64,000 nt of DNA from the NCBI RefSeq assembly GCF_012844305.1, contig NZ_JABANE010000011.1:48567-112566 (forward strand), read 5' to 3'. This stretch comes from Flammeovirga aprica JL-4 (lineage in GTDB: Bacteria; Bacteroidota; Bacteroidia; Cytophagales; Flammeovirgaceae). Shown piece by piece: positions 10,401 to 19,368 of this stretch (its first letter is position 1; every line of letters begins with the position of its first letter). The notes under the pieces are model-generated. The model made no database searches. It saw only the letters and a program-made list of their open reading frames with translations, and had not been told where the DNA came from. The translations under genes and the position numbers were made by a program.

Positions 10401-11169
10401 TTACTGAGCCCCATTCTGTTACGAAAAGTGCTAATCCTTTTGATAGTGCATAGTTTCCTTTATCTCTCAAATACTGACCATGAGATCCTGAGTAAAAGTG
10501 AAGCGTATATGCAATATTAGATTGATTGATAGGATCATTTGCCGCTTGATCCACATCTTGAGACCATGTAGGCGTACCTACAATAATGATATTATCAGGG
10601 TCATGCTTACGAATGGCAGAGATGATAGACTCTGCATAAGGCTTAATTCCTGCCGACCATGAAATCTGCAATGGCTCATTGTAAATTTCATATAACACGT
10701 TATCTAGATGTCCATAACGTTGTGCCATTTCTTCGAAAAATGAATAAGCAGCGGCCCAATCGTGCTCATTTGCATGGTGTGAGTGCCAGTCAATGATCAC
10801 ATACATATCATTGGCTACTGCGGCATTGACGATGGTTTCCACTCTAGCTTTGTTGCTTCCTGGATCATCAAAATAACCGCCTGCGTCTTCTACGCCCATG
10901 GCTGCTCTTATGATTCCAGCGTTCCAGTCTTGTTTTACCCAAGAAACGACGCCTTCATTATAGAATTTTTCTCCGCCCCAATAGTTATTGGACCAGAATA
11001 AACTTGGTCCTGCAAAGCTAACAGATTGCCCGCTGCTGTTGACCACTTTGTTACCGCTCACTTGAAGTAACCCGTTCTGAGCTACTTGAGCCTGTGATTG
11101 AAGAGTAATACCAAAGATGCCTATTAATAGAATGCATCTTAATAGATAAGATAGTTTTAAATCTTTCAT
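7468..11169 (-). CDS. T9SS-secreted endo-glucanase with two GH5 domains and three CBM6-type modules
   Basis: The 1233-residue protein has a signal peptide (1-28) and a first GH5 domain (31-326; acid/base Glu165 in YEIYNEP, nucleophile Glu252 in VTEWGS). Two CBM6-like modules (about 345-473 and 484-607) and a bacterial Ig-like domain (about 617-690) follow. A second GH5 domain lies at 704-999 (Glu838, Glu925), a third CBM6 at about 1022-1137, and a T9SS sorting domain at about 1155-1233. The two GH5 domains align without a gap at an offset of 673 residues, and both keep all catalytic residues. This GH5 type usually cleaves beta-1,4-glucan or a related beta-glucan. It is predicted to be exported to the cell surface or medium and to make oligosaccharides for the SusCD system at 20306-25007. 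Glycine-rich linkers separate the modules. Confidence 0.93.
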   Translation of the reverse strand: MKDLKLSYLLRCILLIGIFGITLQSQAQVAQNGLLQVSGNKVVNSSGQSVSFAGPSLFWSNNYWGGEKFYNEGVVSWVKQDWNAGIIRAAMGVEDAGGYFDDPGSNKARVETIVNAAVANDMYVIIDWHSHHANEHDWAAAYSFFEEMAQRYGHLDNVLYEIYNEPLQISWSAGIKPYAESIISAIRKHDPDNIIIVGTPTWSQDVDQAANDPINQSNIAYTLHFYSGSHGQYLRDKGNYALSKGLALFVTEWGSVNANGDGGVNYDETWAWVDWMKTNGISHCNWSINDKSEGASALYPGASTTGGWSDLTASGAFAKEIMQSYTGNGGGDGSSGSEIITGNCQTVTLPGTVQAEAFCKAQGIQTEATTDAGGGENVGYIDDGDWLEYSINVPSTGTYKVEYRVASQNGGNQLRMDQNEGNDILGTVDVPSTGGWQTWQTVSHEVIFSAAGEQSIGIFAVVGGVNINWISLTKVGGGDNSTGGVVLPAKIEAENYASMSGIQTEATTDIGGGENIGWFDIGDWVKYNVSSVASSDYNLTLRVASQSGGDIIVQRNNSTITTLTVPATGGWQNWQDLSTVINLPSGDSEITLTTNTGGINVNYLDFSTVGPCTPSVTTVTISPSTASLSLNESIQLTAVASDNCGNDLSSGITWSANAPNGYFTGGSTGKHTVTAQVNGVVASATITVNEDNGGGNNGGFVVSQNGLLQVSGNKIVNRNGESVSFAGPSFFWSNNNWGADRFYNADVVSWVKQDWNAGIVRAAMGVEDPGGYFDDPTSNKARVEAVVNAAIANDMYVIIDWHSHHANEHDWSRAESFFAEMAQKYGQYDNVMYEIYNEPLQISWSSGIKPYAESIISTIRQHDPDNIIIVGTPTWSQDVDQAANDPINQSNIAYTLHFYAGTHGQYLRDKGNYALSRGLALFVTEWGSVNANGDGAVNYNETWAWIDWMKANGISHCKWSINDKQEGASFLNPGASSTGGWANLTASGAFAKEIMQTYDYGVSNEGNNGGNTGGVNTGGSGIRLEAENYTFMSGIEAGNGIVGYIDAGDWLAFHGVNIPSSGNYTISYHVSSPYAGGKVQLEGNSGSTVYGSVDVPSTGGWDNYQTISHVAYLNAGEQDFGIGFPAGPFNLDWIEITPETSSGRTANNTSLSLEEEIEVLAYPNPANNFVNLSGLEGNFSSLKLFNLAGKMKGALDLRDNQSYKLDISNLQKGIYLIQLIGKDKSKTVKIIKQ

Positions 11170-11208
11170 ACTTTTATTTAGTGTTAGGTCTAGTAGAGAA
11201 TTAAATTG

Positions 11209-11415
11209 TTAAGTACTAGGACAAAAGTAAACGAGTGTTTCTTGCACCATAGTTAAAACTATGGACAGGTGATAGGGCAACCTAATCAAGACTAAAGTCT
11301 TGAAGGTTGGCGACGAAGACAACACTTTAGTGTTGTTGGAGTCAATATCACTAGCCCATGACTGAAGTCATGGTGCACGTAATTATTGTTCCAGTTCTTT
11401 TGTCACAGTACTTAA
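11209..11415. repeat. REP-like palindrome array bounded by TTAAGTACT inverted ends
   Basis: The 207-base segment starts TTAAGTACTAGGACAAAAG and ends with CTTTTGTCACAGTACTTAA. The two ends are inverted copies with two mismatches and match the ends of the 165-base repeats at 11871 and 63765. The interior differs from those: it holds four short palindromes in a row (CATAGTTaaAACTATG, CAAGACTaaAGTCTTG, CAACACTttAGTGTTG, CATGACTgaAGTCATG). This resembles REP/BIME-type arrays. It lies 40 bases upstream of the GH5-GH5 start codon and could affect expression of that gene. No transposase is nearby. Confidence 0.75.
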
Positions 11416-11747
11416 TACTAGAAATTTGCTGGTTTTGAATAATTCGATTACTGTGCTCACCCAAAGAGCAAGCCTCGATTTTCATGTACACATAGGAGAA
11501 ATTATTTTAGTTAGAAATTAATTAATTATTGGATGTATTGTTATTTTAAAGCAGTTGAAAAGTTAGATCATGTTTGAAACATCTATTTTAGTAAAAATCC
11601 ACCCTTTCAGAACACGAGTTTATTAATTTCATCCACTATAGAACCACTATTTTCTCTGAAATTAATATCCTCACAACCTAAAATGGAAAATTCTTACTTC
11701 TAAAATATATATTCCAGGCATGCTCTTAAAATTGGAAAATGTTGGAT

Positions 11748-11838
11748 TATTATTTTTCAGTCTAATCAAGGTAGAATAGAAGAGCAAAACCATAGTTAGG
11801 TGATGATATTCTAACGCAGAGTAGACTTAAAAAGCTAA
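11748..11838. repeat. Diverged copy of the 165-base repeat core, without its ends
   Basis: This segment aligns gap-free with the central part of the repeat at 11871-12036. Shared stretches include TCTAATCAAGG, AGAGCA, CATAG/TTAG, TCTAACG and AGAGTAG. The terminal inverted sequences are missing. The differences include two paired changes: AGATTT/AAATCT in the intact copy corresponds to AGAATA/TATTCT here, so pairing is kept. It is an old copy or a related element. Confidence 0.65.
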
Positions 11839-11870
11839 TTCAAAACTTCCGATTTAAATTGTACAATTGC

Positions 11871-12036
11871 TTAGAGTACTGTGACAGAAGAAAAGGGATG
11901 ATTTTAGTTTAATATTTTTTATTCTAATCAAGGCAGATTTGCAGAGCATAGCCTTAGTTACGCGATAAAAATCTAACGAAGAGTAGGATAAAAAAGATAA
12001 GATAAAATGTACCCTTACTTTTGTCACATTACTTAA
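11871..12036. repeat. MITE-like repeat, copy 1 (near-identical to 63765-63929)
   Basis: This is about 165 bases, from around TTAGAGTACTGTGACA to TGTCACATTACTTAA. The interior is identical to the copy at 63765 apart from one or two bases, across more than 50 kb. The ends are inverted relative to each other, the segment contains no gene, and no transposase is adjacent. It therefore looks like a non-autonomous element moved in trans. From 12037 to the end of the downstream GH5 gene (12407) I see nothing further that I can name. Confidence 0.85.
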
Positions 12037-12407
12037 TAATTCATTTCACTTTAAAACCCCTTCCCTTATCATCAAAGTTCAGACGCTGTATTTATTCACT
12101 TATCAATAAGAGAAGGGTGATTCAATCGTACACAGTAATGTTTTTATTTCAGAATGAAGAGTTAAGGCTGCTTATAAATGTTCTGTAAATAACATCTCTT
12201 TCAAGTAGTAACTATAATCGAAAAGACGACTTCACAGACCACAAAATGCTCCATATTCTATTATTCATGGTTCTTAATTCTTCATTAAGAAATGGGCGGC
12301 TGTTGAATTAACAATTTTATCTCTATCGCCATTTTATAAAATATATAATTCAGAATTCGTTCAGTCATTATATCAATTTTACTCAACAACGCGCCCACTT
12401 TAGTTCT

Positions 12408-14393
12408 TTATTTTTTAATGATTTTTTTCACGTAATCTCTGCCATTGGACTGATATTTCACAAAATAAACTCCTTCCGGCACTTGCTCTAATGTTATCGT
12501 AGCCTGAGCTCCTTTTACTTGCTCTACACTTACTACATTTCCTACCACGTTATAGATTTCAATTGATTTACCATGGTCTGTATCCTCTGAGAACCTCAAT
12601 GTAAATGAAGAACTGAAAGGGTTAGGATAAATTAATGCTTGTACGTTTGAGAGCTCATCTTCTAAGCTTGTAGGAATATCCACTTTTTCAGCAAAAACCA
12701 GTTTATCAATATTAAAAGCGGGTGTTTTGAGAATTGTGATTCTTAATATTTGCTCCCCTTCTTCCAGATAAATATCAGCATTTACTTCGGTGGTATTTTC
12801 CCAGCTGTTTGTGGAAGGAATATCTACTGATGTCTTAAGGTTTGATTTTGAAGCAGAAAGCTGAAACTTACCTCCTTTTTCCTGTGCGGCAACTAAAGTT
12901 GTAAAGGTATAATTACCCGCTTTTGCCACATTTACAGAATATTCCATCCATTCATCAACCTCTAAATAACCTACATGAAAACCACCATCTTTCCTCTCTT
13001 CAATATCAACGCCCTCTTCTCTGTATGCTCCTCCTTGATTTTCGGCTTCATTATCATAGTAGGTAAAATTTTGGCCTCCTTTATCAAAATTCTCTGCCTC
13101 CAAAATCCCAGGTATTGTTATTGATGTTCCTCCATAAGGTTCTCTCACATATTGTTTTAAGTCTACTTTCTGAGGATAAGAAATAATTAATTTTTCGTCA
13201 ACGATTTGAGATATACGATACTGATAAATATCTCCAGGCTCTACTAAAACATCATTATAAGATGTAGATGTAGGGTCAATCTCGTCGATTATTTCAAATT
13301 CATCATGAAGCTTCCTTTCAATTCTAAGTTTTGCATCAGAAGTATTTCTATTCTCCCACTCCATCATAACAGTTGAATCAGGATTCATTGTAACAATAAG
13401 ATTAGTAGGAGTTTTATTCGTATTATAGATTAATATGTCTTTCGTTTCATGCCATTTCTTTGCTCCACGCTGATAAATTTCATACCAACCCCCATCATCC
13501 CAGGCCATAAATGAAATACCTCTTGACAGTGATTCTTCTACATAATGAGCGTAATGTCTCATACGTGAGTTGTAATCTGTGTCATGAACGGCTCCAAATT
13601 CACTTATAATTACAGGAATTCTATTTTGAATACTCCAATCTTTTGCTTTTTGGAACTCACCTGAAATATAATTTTTCTCTGATGTTGTTCCCCATGTTTT
13701 CATCACTTCAGCTGATGAGAAATCCCATGGATCATACGTATGAAAATAACCGATTAGGTGATCATCATTTTTGGGGATAGGCATTGTCAATAAATCTTTG
13801 ATTGCAGTCCAACCATTACCTCCTATAATCACATTCCTTGTAGGATTCTTGATTCTGATAATGTCTAATGCTCTTTGATTGGCATCTGCAGCTTGTGCAA
13901 TAGTGAGGCCATGGGGTTCATTGAGTGCTTCAAATAACAAGCTATCACTTTTAGTATGAAAACGATCCGAAATCTGAGTCCAAATTGCTTCAAATCTTGC
14001 TATGTTTGCTTCTGAATAATCATCCTTCAACCAATCATCATGATGGCAGTTCATGATCACAATTAAATCTCTCTCTAGTCCCCAATCTACTACCTGTTCT
14101 ACACGATCCATAAACTCCGGATCCACTTCATAAGGTGCTGTTTTGGATACTCGTACATCCCAAGTAATAGGGATTCTTACAGACTGAAAACCTGCTTCTT
14201 TATAAGCATCAAAATAATATTCTTCCGCTTTCGGCGCCCATTCTCCCTCATATTTGGGTGCATCGAGCGTATTTCCCATATTGATACCTCTTCCAATCGC
14301 TTTGGCTGCATCATATGGGCTGAGCTGTGCAAAACTATTATTAAATAAAAATAGAAGAAGAATAGAAGTAAACGTTGTAGTAATAATTCTCAT
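12408..14393 (-). CDS. T9SS-secreted GH5 endo-glucanase with CBM6-type module
   Basis: The start is placed at the ATG at 14393, because the upstream in-frame start at 14417 is TTG and the ATG sits directly before a clean signal peptide (MRIITTTFTSILLLFLF). Numbering from that upstream codon, the GH5 domain covers about 33-330, with acid/base Glu167 in EALNEPHG and nucleophile Glu273 in VIISEFGA. It opens with RGINMGNTLDAP, as in family 5 cellulases. A fibronectin-III-like segment (about 350-420), a CBM6 (about 430-575) and a T9SS sorting domain (about 590-669) follow. It is only distantly related to the tandem GH5 domains at 7468-11169, so the two proteins probably cut different bonds in one polymer. 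Its promoter lies next to the GH3 terminator, so it is likely a separate transcript. Confidence 0.92.
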   Translation of the reverse strand: MRIITTTFTSILLLFLFNNSFAQLSPYDAAKAIGRGINMGNTLDAPKYEGEWAPKAEEYYFDAYKEAGFQSVRIPITWDVRVSKTAPYEVDPEFMDRVEQVVDWGLERDLIVIMNCHHDDWLKDDYSEANIARFEAIWTQISDRFHTKSDSLLFEALNEPHGLTIAQAADANQRALDIIRIKNPTRNVIIGGNGWTAIKDLLTMPIPKNDDHLIGYFHTYDPWDFSSAEVMKTWGTTSEKNYISGEFQKAKDWSIQNRIPVIISEFGAVHDTDYNSRMRHYAHYVEESLSRGISFMAWDDGGWYEIYQRGAKKWHETKDILIYNTNKTPTNLIVTMNPDSTVMMEWENRNTSDAKLRIERKLHDEFEIIDEIDPTSTSYNDVLVEPGDIYQYRISQIVDEKLIISYPQKVDLKQYVREPYGGTSITIPGILEAENFDKGGQNFTYYDNEAENQGGAYREEGVDIEERKDGGFHVGYLEVDEWMEYSVNVAKAGNYTFTTLVAAQEKGGKFQLSASKSNLKTSVDIPSTNSWENTTEVNADIYLEEGEQILRITILKTPAFNIDKLVFAEKVDIPTSLEDELSNVQALIYPNPFSSSFTLRFSEDTDHGKSIEIYNVVGNVVSVEQVKGAQATITLEQVPEGVYFVKYQSNGRDYVKKIIKK

Positions 14394-14427
14394 GTTAGTT
14401 TCTCGTTTTATTGTCAAGATTGAAAAG

Positions 14428-14494
14428 AAAACTGCCTCTTAATAGTAGACCGAAGTTTCAGATCGCTTTAAGAGATTTTTAAGAGGCAGTTTTT
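14428..14494 (-). terminator. Terminator between GH3 and GH5 genes
   Basis: The 15-base arms TTAAGAGGCAGTTTT and AAAACTGCCTCTTAA (14428-14442 and about 14480-14494) pair across a loop of roughly 37 bases. A T-rich tract follows on the minus strand. It ends the GH3 transcript. Confidence 0.75.
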
Positions 14495-14501
14495 GTTTAT
14501 T

Positions 14502-16700
14502 TTAGTTCACATTGTCAGAGACTGTGACTTTAATTCTTTTTGAAATATTGTCAGATGCATTTCCAACATAGATGTAATAATCACCGCTTTCCAGCGCCCA
14601 GTCAGATTTTTCTTCATTGTAATACTGAAGATCACTTACAGCCACTTTCAGCTCTAATTTATCTGCTTGTCCTGCATTTAATTCCACTTTCTTGAAGGCT
14701 TTTAATTCTTTTAAAGCTCTTTCAACTTTTGATTTATTCTTGCCGACATACACTTGTACAACTTCAGCACCTTTAAGTTCTCCATTGTTTTTCAAGTTGC
14801 ATGTAATTGTTATTTCATCCTTAGAGTTATATGCTTTTTTGTCTGCAGCGATTTCACTAATCTCAAAATCAGTGTAAGATAAACCGAATCCGAAGGCATA
14901 TTTTGGAGCGATTTTCTTTGTATCATGCCAGCGGTAGCCTACTAAAATACCGTCTTTGTATTCTACATTGATAGAATCACCTGGGTATGACATTTCACCT
15001 AATTGATGTGCACCGTTATCTTCCAGTTTTTTAGGGAAAGTAATAGGCAATTTACCTGATGGGTTCACATCACCTGAAATGACATCTGCCATTGCATGTC
15101 CTGTTTCACTTCCCAAATACCACCCCTGCATCAAACCTTTCACCTGTTCAGTCCATGGTGTTGCTACAGCATTACCACTTACTAATACAACTCCGATATT
15201 CTGATTCACTTCAGAAAGTGCTTGAATCAACTCACTTTGACCAAATGGCAAATCATAAGTCAGACGGTCTCCATCTTCACAGTCTTGATGATGACTTTTG
15301 TTCAATCCACCAAAGAATAAAACTACATCTGCTTCTTTAGCAACTTTCAATGCTTCTACTTTTAAAGAATCCGCATCCAATGTAGAAGGAAATACTCTAC
15401 CATATTGAGAAGGGCCTGAAGCATATCCCATCGTATGAGTGACTGTTGCATTTGTATATCTTTCTTGAATACCTTGCAAAGGAGAAATCTCATATTCTAC
15501 TTTCAACTCTGAAGAACCTCCGCCGATCGTCATCATACGAGTAGCGTTTTCACCAATTACAGCTATTTTCAGTCCTTTCTGATCTGCCACAGGGAAGAAA
15601 TTATCTTTGTTCTGCAATAATACAATACCTTGCTGTCCTACTCTTCTTGCTACCTCGTGATGCGCATCAGTATTCACACTTCCCAAAGGACGATCTTTAC
15701 TAAGGCTCGTTCTATAAATCAGTTTTAAAATTCTTCTTACTTTATCATCTAAAACCTCTTCGCTTACTTCTCCGCTTTTCACCATTTCCTTAAAAGCACC
15801 TGCCAAGTAGTAATTTTCGTAATGATTTTTCTCTGAATAAGTAAGGCCATTTGTACCTGTTCCCATCTCAATATCCAAACCATACAATGCCGACTGTTTT
15901 GTATCATGTGCAGCACCCCAATCTGTAAGATAAACACCGTCAAATCCCCACTCGCCTTTCAGGATATTATTTACAAGGTCTTCATTGTGCGAACAATACT
16001 GTCCTCTTAACTGATTGTAAGCACTCATCATTGACCAAGTCTCGCCTTCTAATACAGCTGCTTTAAAAGCCGGTAAGTAAATTTCACGAAGCGCTCTTTC
16101 ACTCATTTCAACATTAATATGTCCTCTCCAAAGCTCTTGATTGTTAGCTACAAAGTGCTTTACACAAGCAGCAACTCCATTGGTCTGCACCCCCTTAATA
16201 TAAGGCACTACCAATTTTGAAGCTAAATGAGGGTCTTCACCCATATATTCAAAATTTCTTCCGTTCAGTGGTGTTCTGTAAATATTAACACCAGGTCCCA
16301 ATAGTATATCTTTTTTACGGTAACGTGCTTCTTCGCCTACTGCCACTCCATAATCATAAGACGACTGCTCATCAAAAGTTGCCGCTAGACAAGTCAATGC
16401 AGGGAAAGCTGTAATCGAATCATTAGTCCAGCCAGCATACCCCCAGTTGTCCCAATTGATTTCAGCTCTAACCCCATGAGGTCCATCTGACATCCATACT
16501 TCAGGAATACCCAACCTCGGCACACCTGCTGAAGTAAATTTAGACTGAGCGTGACACATCGCTACCTTCTCGTCTACTGTCATTTGAGCAATGATTTTTT
16601 CAATTTCTTTATCTGTATCTGTCTGCGCAAATACATTTGTTCCTCCAAAAAATAGTAGTACTATTAAAAACTTTAATTTTTCACATCTATAACTTTTCAT
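14502..16700 (-). CDS. GH3 beta-glucosidase, periplasmic
   Basis: The 732-residue protein has a signal peptide (1-25) and no sorting domain, so it is probably periplasmic. The N-terminal TIM-barrel domain carries the family-3 nucleophile in GVYLTDWG (Asp260), preceded by KHFVANNQE and the substrate-binding NGRNFEYMGEDP. The second domain includes GGGSSELKV and a CEDGDR segment at the usual acid/base position. A fibronectin-III-like domain closes the protein (about 650-725), which is the standard architecture and length. It would release glucose from short beta-gluco-oligosaccharides brought in by the SusCD pair. The exact linkage preference cannot be read from the sequence. Confidence 0.93.
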   Translation of the reverse strand: MKSYRCEKLKFLIVLLFFGGTNVFAQTDTDKEIEKIIAQMTVDEKVAMCHAQSKFTSAGVPRLGIPEVWMSDGPHGVRAEINWDNWGYAGWTNDSITAFPALTCLAATFDEQSSYDYGVAVGEEARYRKKDILLGPGVNIYRTPLNGRNFEYMGEDPHLASKLVVPYIKGVQTNGVAACVKHFVANNQELWRGHINVEMSERALREIYLPAFKAAVLEGETWSMMSAYNQLRGQYCSHNEDLVNNILKGEWGFDGVYLTDWGAAHDTKQSALYGLDIEMGTGTNGLTYSEKNHYENYYLAGAFKEMVKSGEVSEEVLDDKVRRILKLIYRTSLSKDRPLGSVNTDAHHEVARRVGQQGIVLLQNKDNFFPVADQKGLKIAVIGENATRMMTIGGGSSELKVEYEISPLQGIQERYTNATVTHTMGYASGPSQYGRVFPSTLDADSLKVEALKVAKEADVVLFFGGLNKSHHQDCEDGDRLTYDLPFGQSELIQALSEVNQNIGVVLVSGNAVATPWTEQVKGLMQGWYLGSETGHAMADVISGDVNPSGKLPITFPKKLEDNGAHQLGEMSYPGDSINVEYKDGILVGYRWHDTKKIAPKYAFGFGLSYTDFEISEIAADKKAYNSKDEITITCNLKNNGELKGAEVVQVYVGKNKSKVERALKELKAFKKVELNAGQADKLELKVAVSDLQYYNEEKSDWALESGDYYIYVGNASDNISKRIKVTVSDNVN

Positions 16701-16922
16701 ATTTCCATAATATTAGATCCCTCCAAAGCCCTGTTTACTCTTCGTATTGAATACTCATTTCCTAGACTTTAGAATATAATTTTTCCTCTATTCATTCATT
16801 TTTTAATGATTCCTCCCTTACCTTGGGAGTTACCCAAAGTAAGAGTTAGAATCTCATTTAACATTAGCGCAATAGTTCCGCTTCTAAAAGGCGTTTGTTT
16901 GTTCGTTCACTATTCAAATTAC

Positions 16923-18968
16923 CTATTTTGTCTTCTGTTTTACCGTATATGTTTTCTTATCTTTTCCTATACCTGTTATCGTCAAAGATTCCCAATGAGT
17001 GGGCAAACTACTGTTGATTTGTATTAATCCTTTTTCAGTGATTTCAAGTCCTCCAAACCCAAAGGTTACAGCCTGCATCATCCCTCCCGATCCTGTTACA
17101 AAGAAAGACAAGTCGTTATCAGGTTGTTCTGTGAATACATTGAACGGTGGTTTCTGATTGGGCTCATACCCTCTTTTAAAGAGCTGATAAGCCTTCTCTG
17201 TATCTCCAATTCTGGAAGCAATTACTGACAGAATGGAATGTGACATTGCAGGAGCTTTGTAGAAGATTTTTGGTTCATAATATTCCAGGTTTCTTTTCAT
17301 CTGTTCTTTGTCTGTATAATGTTGTAATGGAAAGGATAAAAGGTTTACATCCACCTGTTTGATCTTTCTCCCATCATAACCTTCATACTCCATTGTAATT
17401 CCATCTTCTTCAATGACCGGAATATTATTACTCACATATTTCCAATCTTCTTTCACTTCCTTTCCTAATAATTCTGATGCTCGGATTGTCGCTTTCAACA
17501 CCTTTATAGCTGCTGCATTTGTGAAGGCATTATTGTCTACATTTTCAGCGTACTCATCCGCACAAACTACATTCTTGATATGACATACTCCATCGGCATC
17601 CTTCTCCACTCTGCTCACCCAAAAATCCGCAACGTTTTTCATCACTTCATAACCGGTCTCTCTCAACCACTCCTCATCCTGCGTCACCTGATAGTAATTC
17701 CAAAATGCCAATCCTATACATGATGTAATGTGCTGTTCAAAAGGACCTGTCAATGCCCATGTTGGTGTATCTTCCTCTCCTGTCAAAGCGGATTCCCAAG
17801 GAAACATAGCTCCTTCATAACCATTCATCAAGGCATTCTTTTTCGCTTGCTCCAAACGGTCTACTCTGTAATCCAGAATATTTTTTGCCAATTCAGGTTG
17901 AAAAATCAGATATATCGGGAACATCCATAATTCAGTGTCCCAGAAAATATGTCCATTATAACCGTTACCAGAAAGTCCTACCGGAGAGACTGACAACCTT
18001 GTTCCTCTTCTTACATATGAATAAAGGTTATACAGCTGCAATCTCACATCAAGCTGAGCTTTTTCATCACCTTCAATGATGACATCACCTTCCCACAATT
18101 CTTCCCAAGCATCCGTATGTCTCTTGATTAATCTATCATACCCTTCTAAGTGAGCATAAATTGCTTTTCGCTCAGCTTCGTTCACCGCATCTACAGATTG
18201 TACAGTATTACAGATCGCTCCTACCAACACAAACTCATATACTTCCCCTTTTTTTAGCTCTTTCTTAAAAGACGCCCTATTTATTTTATTACTAACGATA
18301 TGATTAACTACTTCTGGTTTTTCATTCCCTTCAAAAACAAAAGAAGTGGTAGCCGCTAGTTCATATTTCCCAGTCGGTGAGCCTGCTGACAATGAAAGTA
18401 AATTCAAGTCGCTCTGCTCACCATAGGCATGATACATTGCCTTCCCCTCAAGATTGACTTCAGGGGCAATGATTTCATTTTTTATTTGCAATACAACATC
18501 TTTTTTTGCTTTGATTTTCACCTTTGAAAGTGCTGTATATGCTAAATGTCTTAAAGCTAGAATTTCATTTTCTACTTCGATAGCGTCATCAAAGTTAAAC
18601 TGAGTAATCATTTTCGCCTCTTTCATGTTCAGCGTCTGTTGCCATCCTTCCACATTTCCTTCAGTCACCCAACTGACTTTTTCTTTATGCTGAACACCAA
18701 TATCAAGATTTAGAAAATTAATGCCCTGTACAATGTTTGACACTCCTCCTCTTCCGTAAATATCCCAAACGCCATTCAGTATTATCTCTTTTACTTTTAA
18801 TGGTTCATCAGATGGTAAAATACCAATCATACCATTCGCTAAAGCTACTGAGTGATAATTCTCTCTATTGTTTGCCTTGATTTCCCATCCACTATTATTG
18901 CTTTGAGACCAAGCTACGAAACTTTGAAAAAATACGGTGATAAGTAATATGTGTCTAAAACTGTTCAT
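16923..18968 (-). CDS. Secreted GH65 alpha-glucoside hydrolase or phosphorylase (kojibiose-hydrolase-like)
   Basis: The 681-residue protein has a signal peptide (1-21). An N-terminal beta-sandwich is followed by an (alpha/alpha)6 barrel. Family 65 signatures are GYNGHIFWDTELWMFP (about 336-351) and the catalytic acid in ADEYAENVDNNAFTN (Glu472). Most GH65 enzymes are cytoplasmic phosphorylases. A signal peptide and this length instead match the exported branch that includes the Flavobacterium kojibiose hydrolase, so hydrolysis of alpha-1,2-glucosides is the best guess. It sits between susD and the GH3 gene on the same strand and would act in the periplasm. An alpha-acting enzyme in a locus otherwise built for beta-glucan suggests a polymer with alpha-glucosyl side groups. 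That is inference. Confidence 0.88.
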   Translation of the reverse strand: MNSFRHILLITVFFQSFVAWSQSNNSGWEIKANNRENYHSVALANGMIGILPSDEPLKVKEIILNGVWDIYGRGGVSNIVQGINFLNLDIGVQHKEKVSWVTEGNVEGWQQTLNMKEAKMITQFNFDDAIEVENEILALRHLAYTALSKVKIKAKKDVVLQIKNEIIAPEVNLEGKAMYHAYGEQSDLNLLSLSAGSPTGKYELAATTSFVFEGNEKPEVVNHIVSNKINRASFKKELKKGEVYEFVLVGAICNTVQSVDAVNEAERKAIYAHLEGYDRLIKRHTDAWEELWEGDVIIEGDEKAQLDVRLQLYNLYSYVRRGTRLSVSPVGLSGNGYNGHIFWDTELWMFPIYLIFQPELAKNILDYRVDRLEQAKKNALMNGYEGAMFPWESALTGEEDTPTWALTGPFEQHITSCIGLAFWNYYQVTQDEEWLRETGYEVMKNVADFWVSRVEKDADGVCHIKNVVCADEYAENVDNNAFTNAAAIKVLKATIRASELLGKEVKEDWKYVSNNIPVIEEDGITMEYEGYDGRKIKQVDVNLLSFPLQHYTDKEQMKRNLEYYEPKIFYKAPAMSHSILSVIASRIGDTEKAYQLFKRGYEPNQKPPFNVFTEQPDNDLSFFVTGSGGMMQAVTFGFGGLEITEKGLIQINSSLPTHWESLTITGIGKDKKTYTVKQKTK

Positions 18969-19368
18969 TTCTTAATTAGATTGATTAGGTTTAAAATTGT
19001 TCCAAATCTATTTATTAAAACCTATCAATTCATTGTGTTTTGATTCCATGTTAACTGATACACAATCTTACTGAAGCGATTTTGAAATGAAAAGAAACAG
19101 CTTCCACATTTTTTCAATTTTAATACAGCATTTTTACATCACAAAACCACAATCAACTGAAATACTGAGACTTAATCACCGGAAAATGACATTATGTTTA
19201 CTACATGTAACTCACCAGCACTACCACATCTACCCAATACTTATTTTTAAAGAATAAATTTTAGCACATAAAAAAATCGAAATTTGAATATTCAATAGTT
19301 CACGTTTTAGTTTTTTTTAATTTTAATTAACGGTAAAAGATAAAATCTACTTAGATAAACATTCATTC
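18969..19368. other. Intergenic region upstream of GH65
   Basis: This AT-rich 400-base stretch holds the GH65 leader and the 3' side of the small membrane-protein gene. I saw no repeat or convincing hairpin, and no gene of useful length. Confidence 0.5.

Noticed and set aside
8304..11001. Several open frames on the plus strand opposite the GH5-GH5 gene
   Set aside because: They mirror the codon structure of the glycoside hydrolase, repeat in both duplicated halves, and show no domain or start signals.
7468..11169. Possible assembly artefact causing the doubled GH5
   Set aside because: The two halves differ at many silent and some replaced positions and are separated by different modules, so it is a true ancient duplication.
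11209..11415. CRISPR-like array in the palindrome cluster
   Set aside because: The palindromes differ in sequence and spacing, there are no equal-length spacers, and no cas genes are present.
14394..14417. Longer N-terminus for the GH5 protein starting at 14417
   Set aside because: The codon is TTG and the added residues (polar, charged) precede an otherwise perfect signal peptide that starts at the ATG at 14393.
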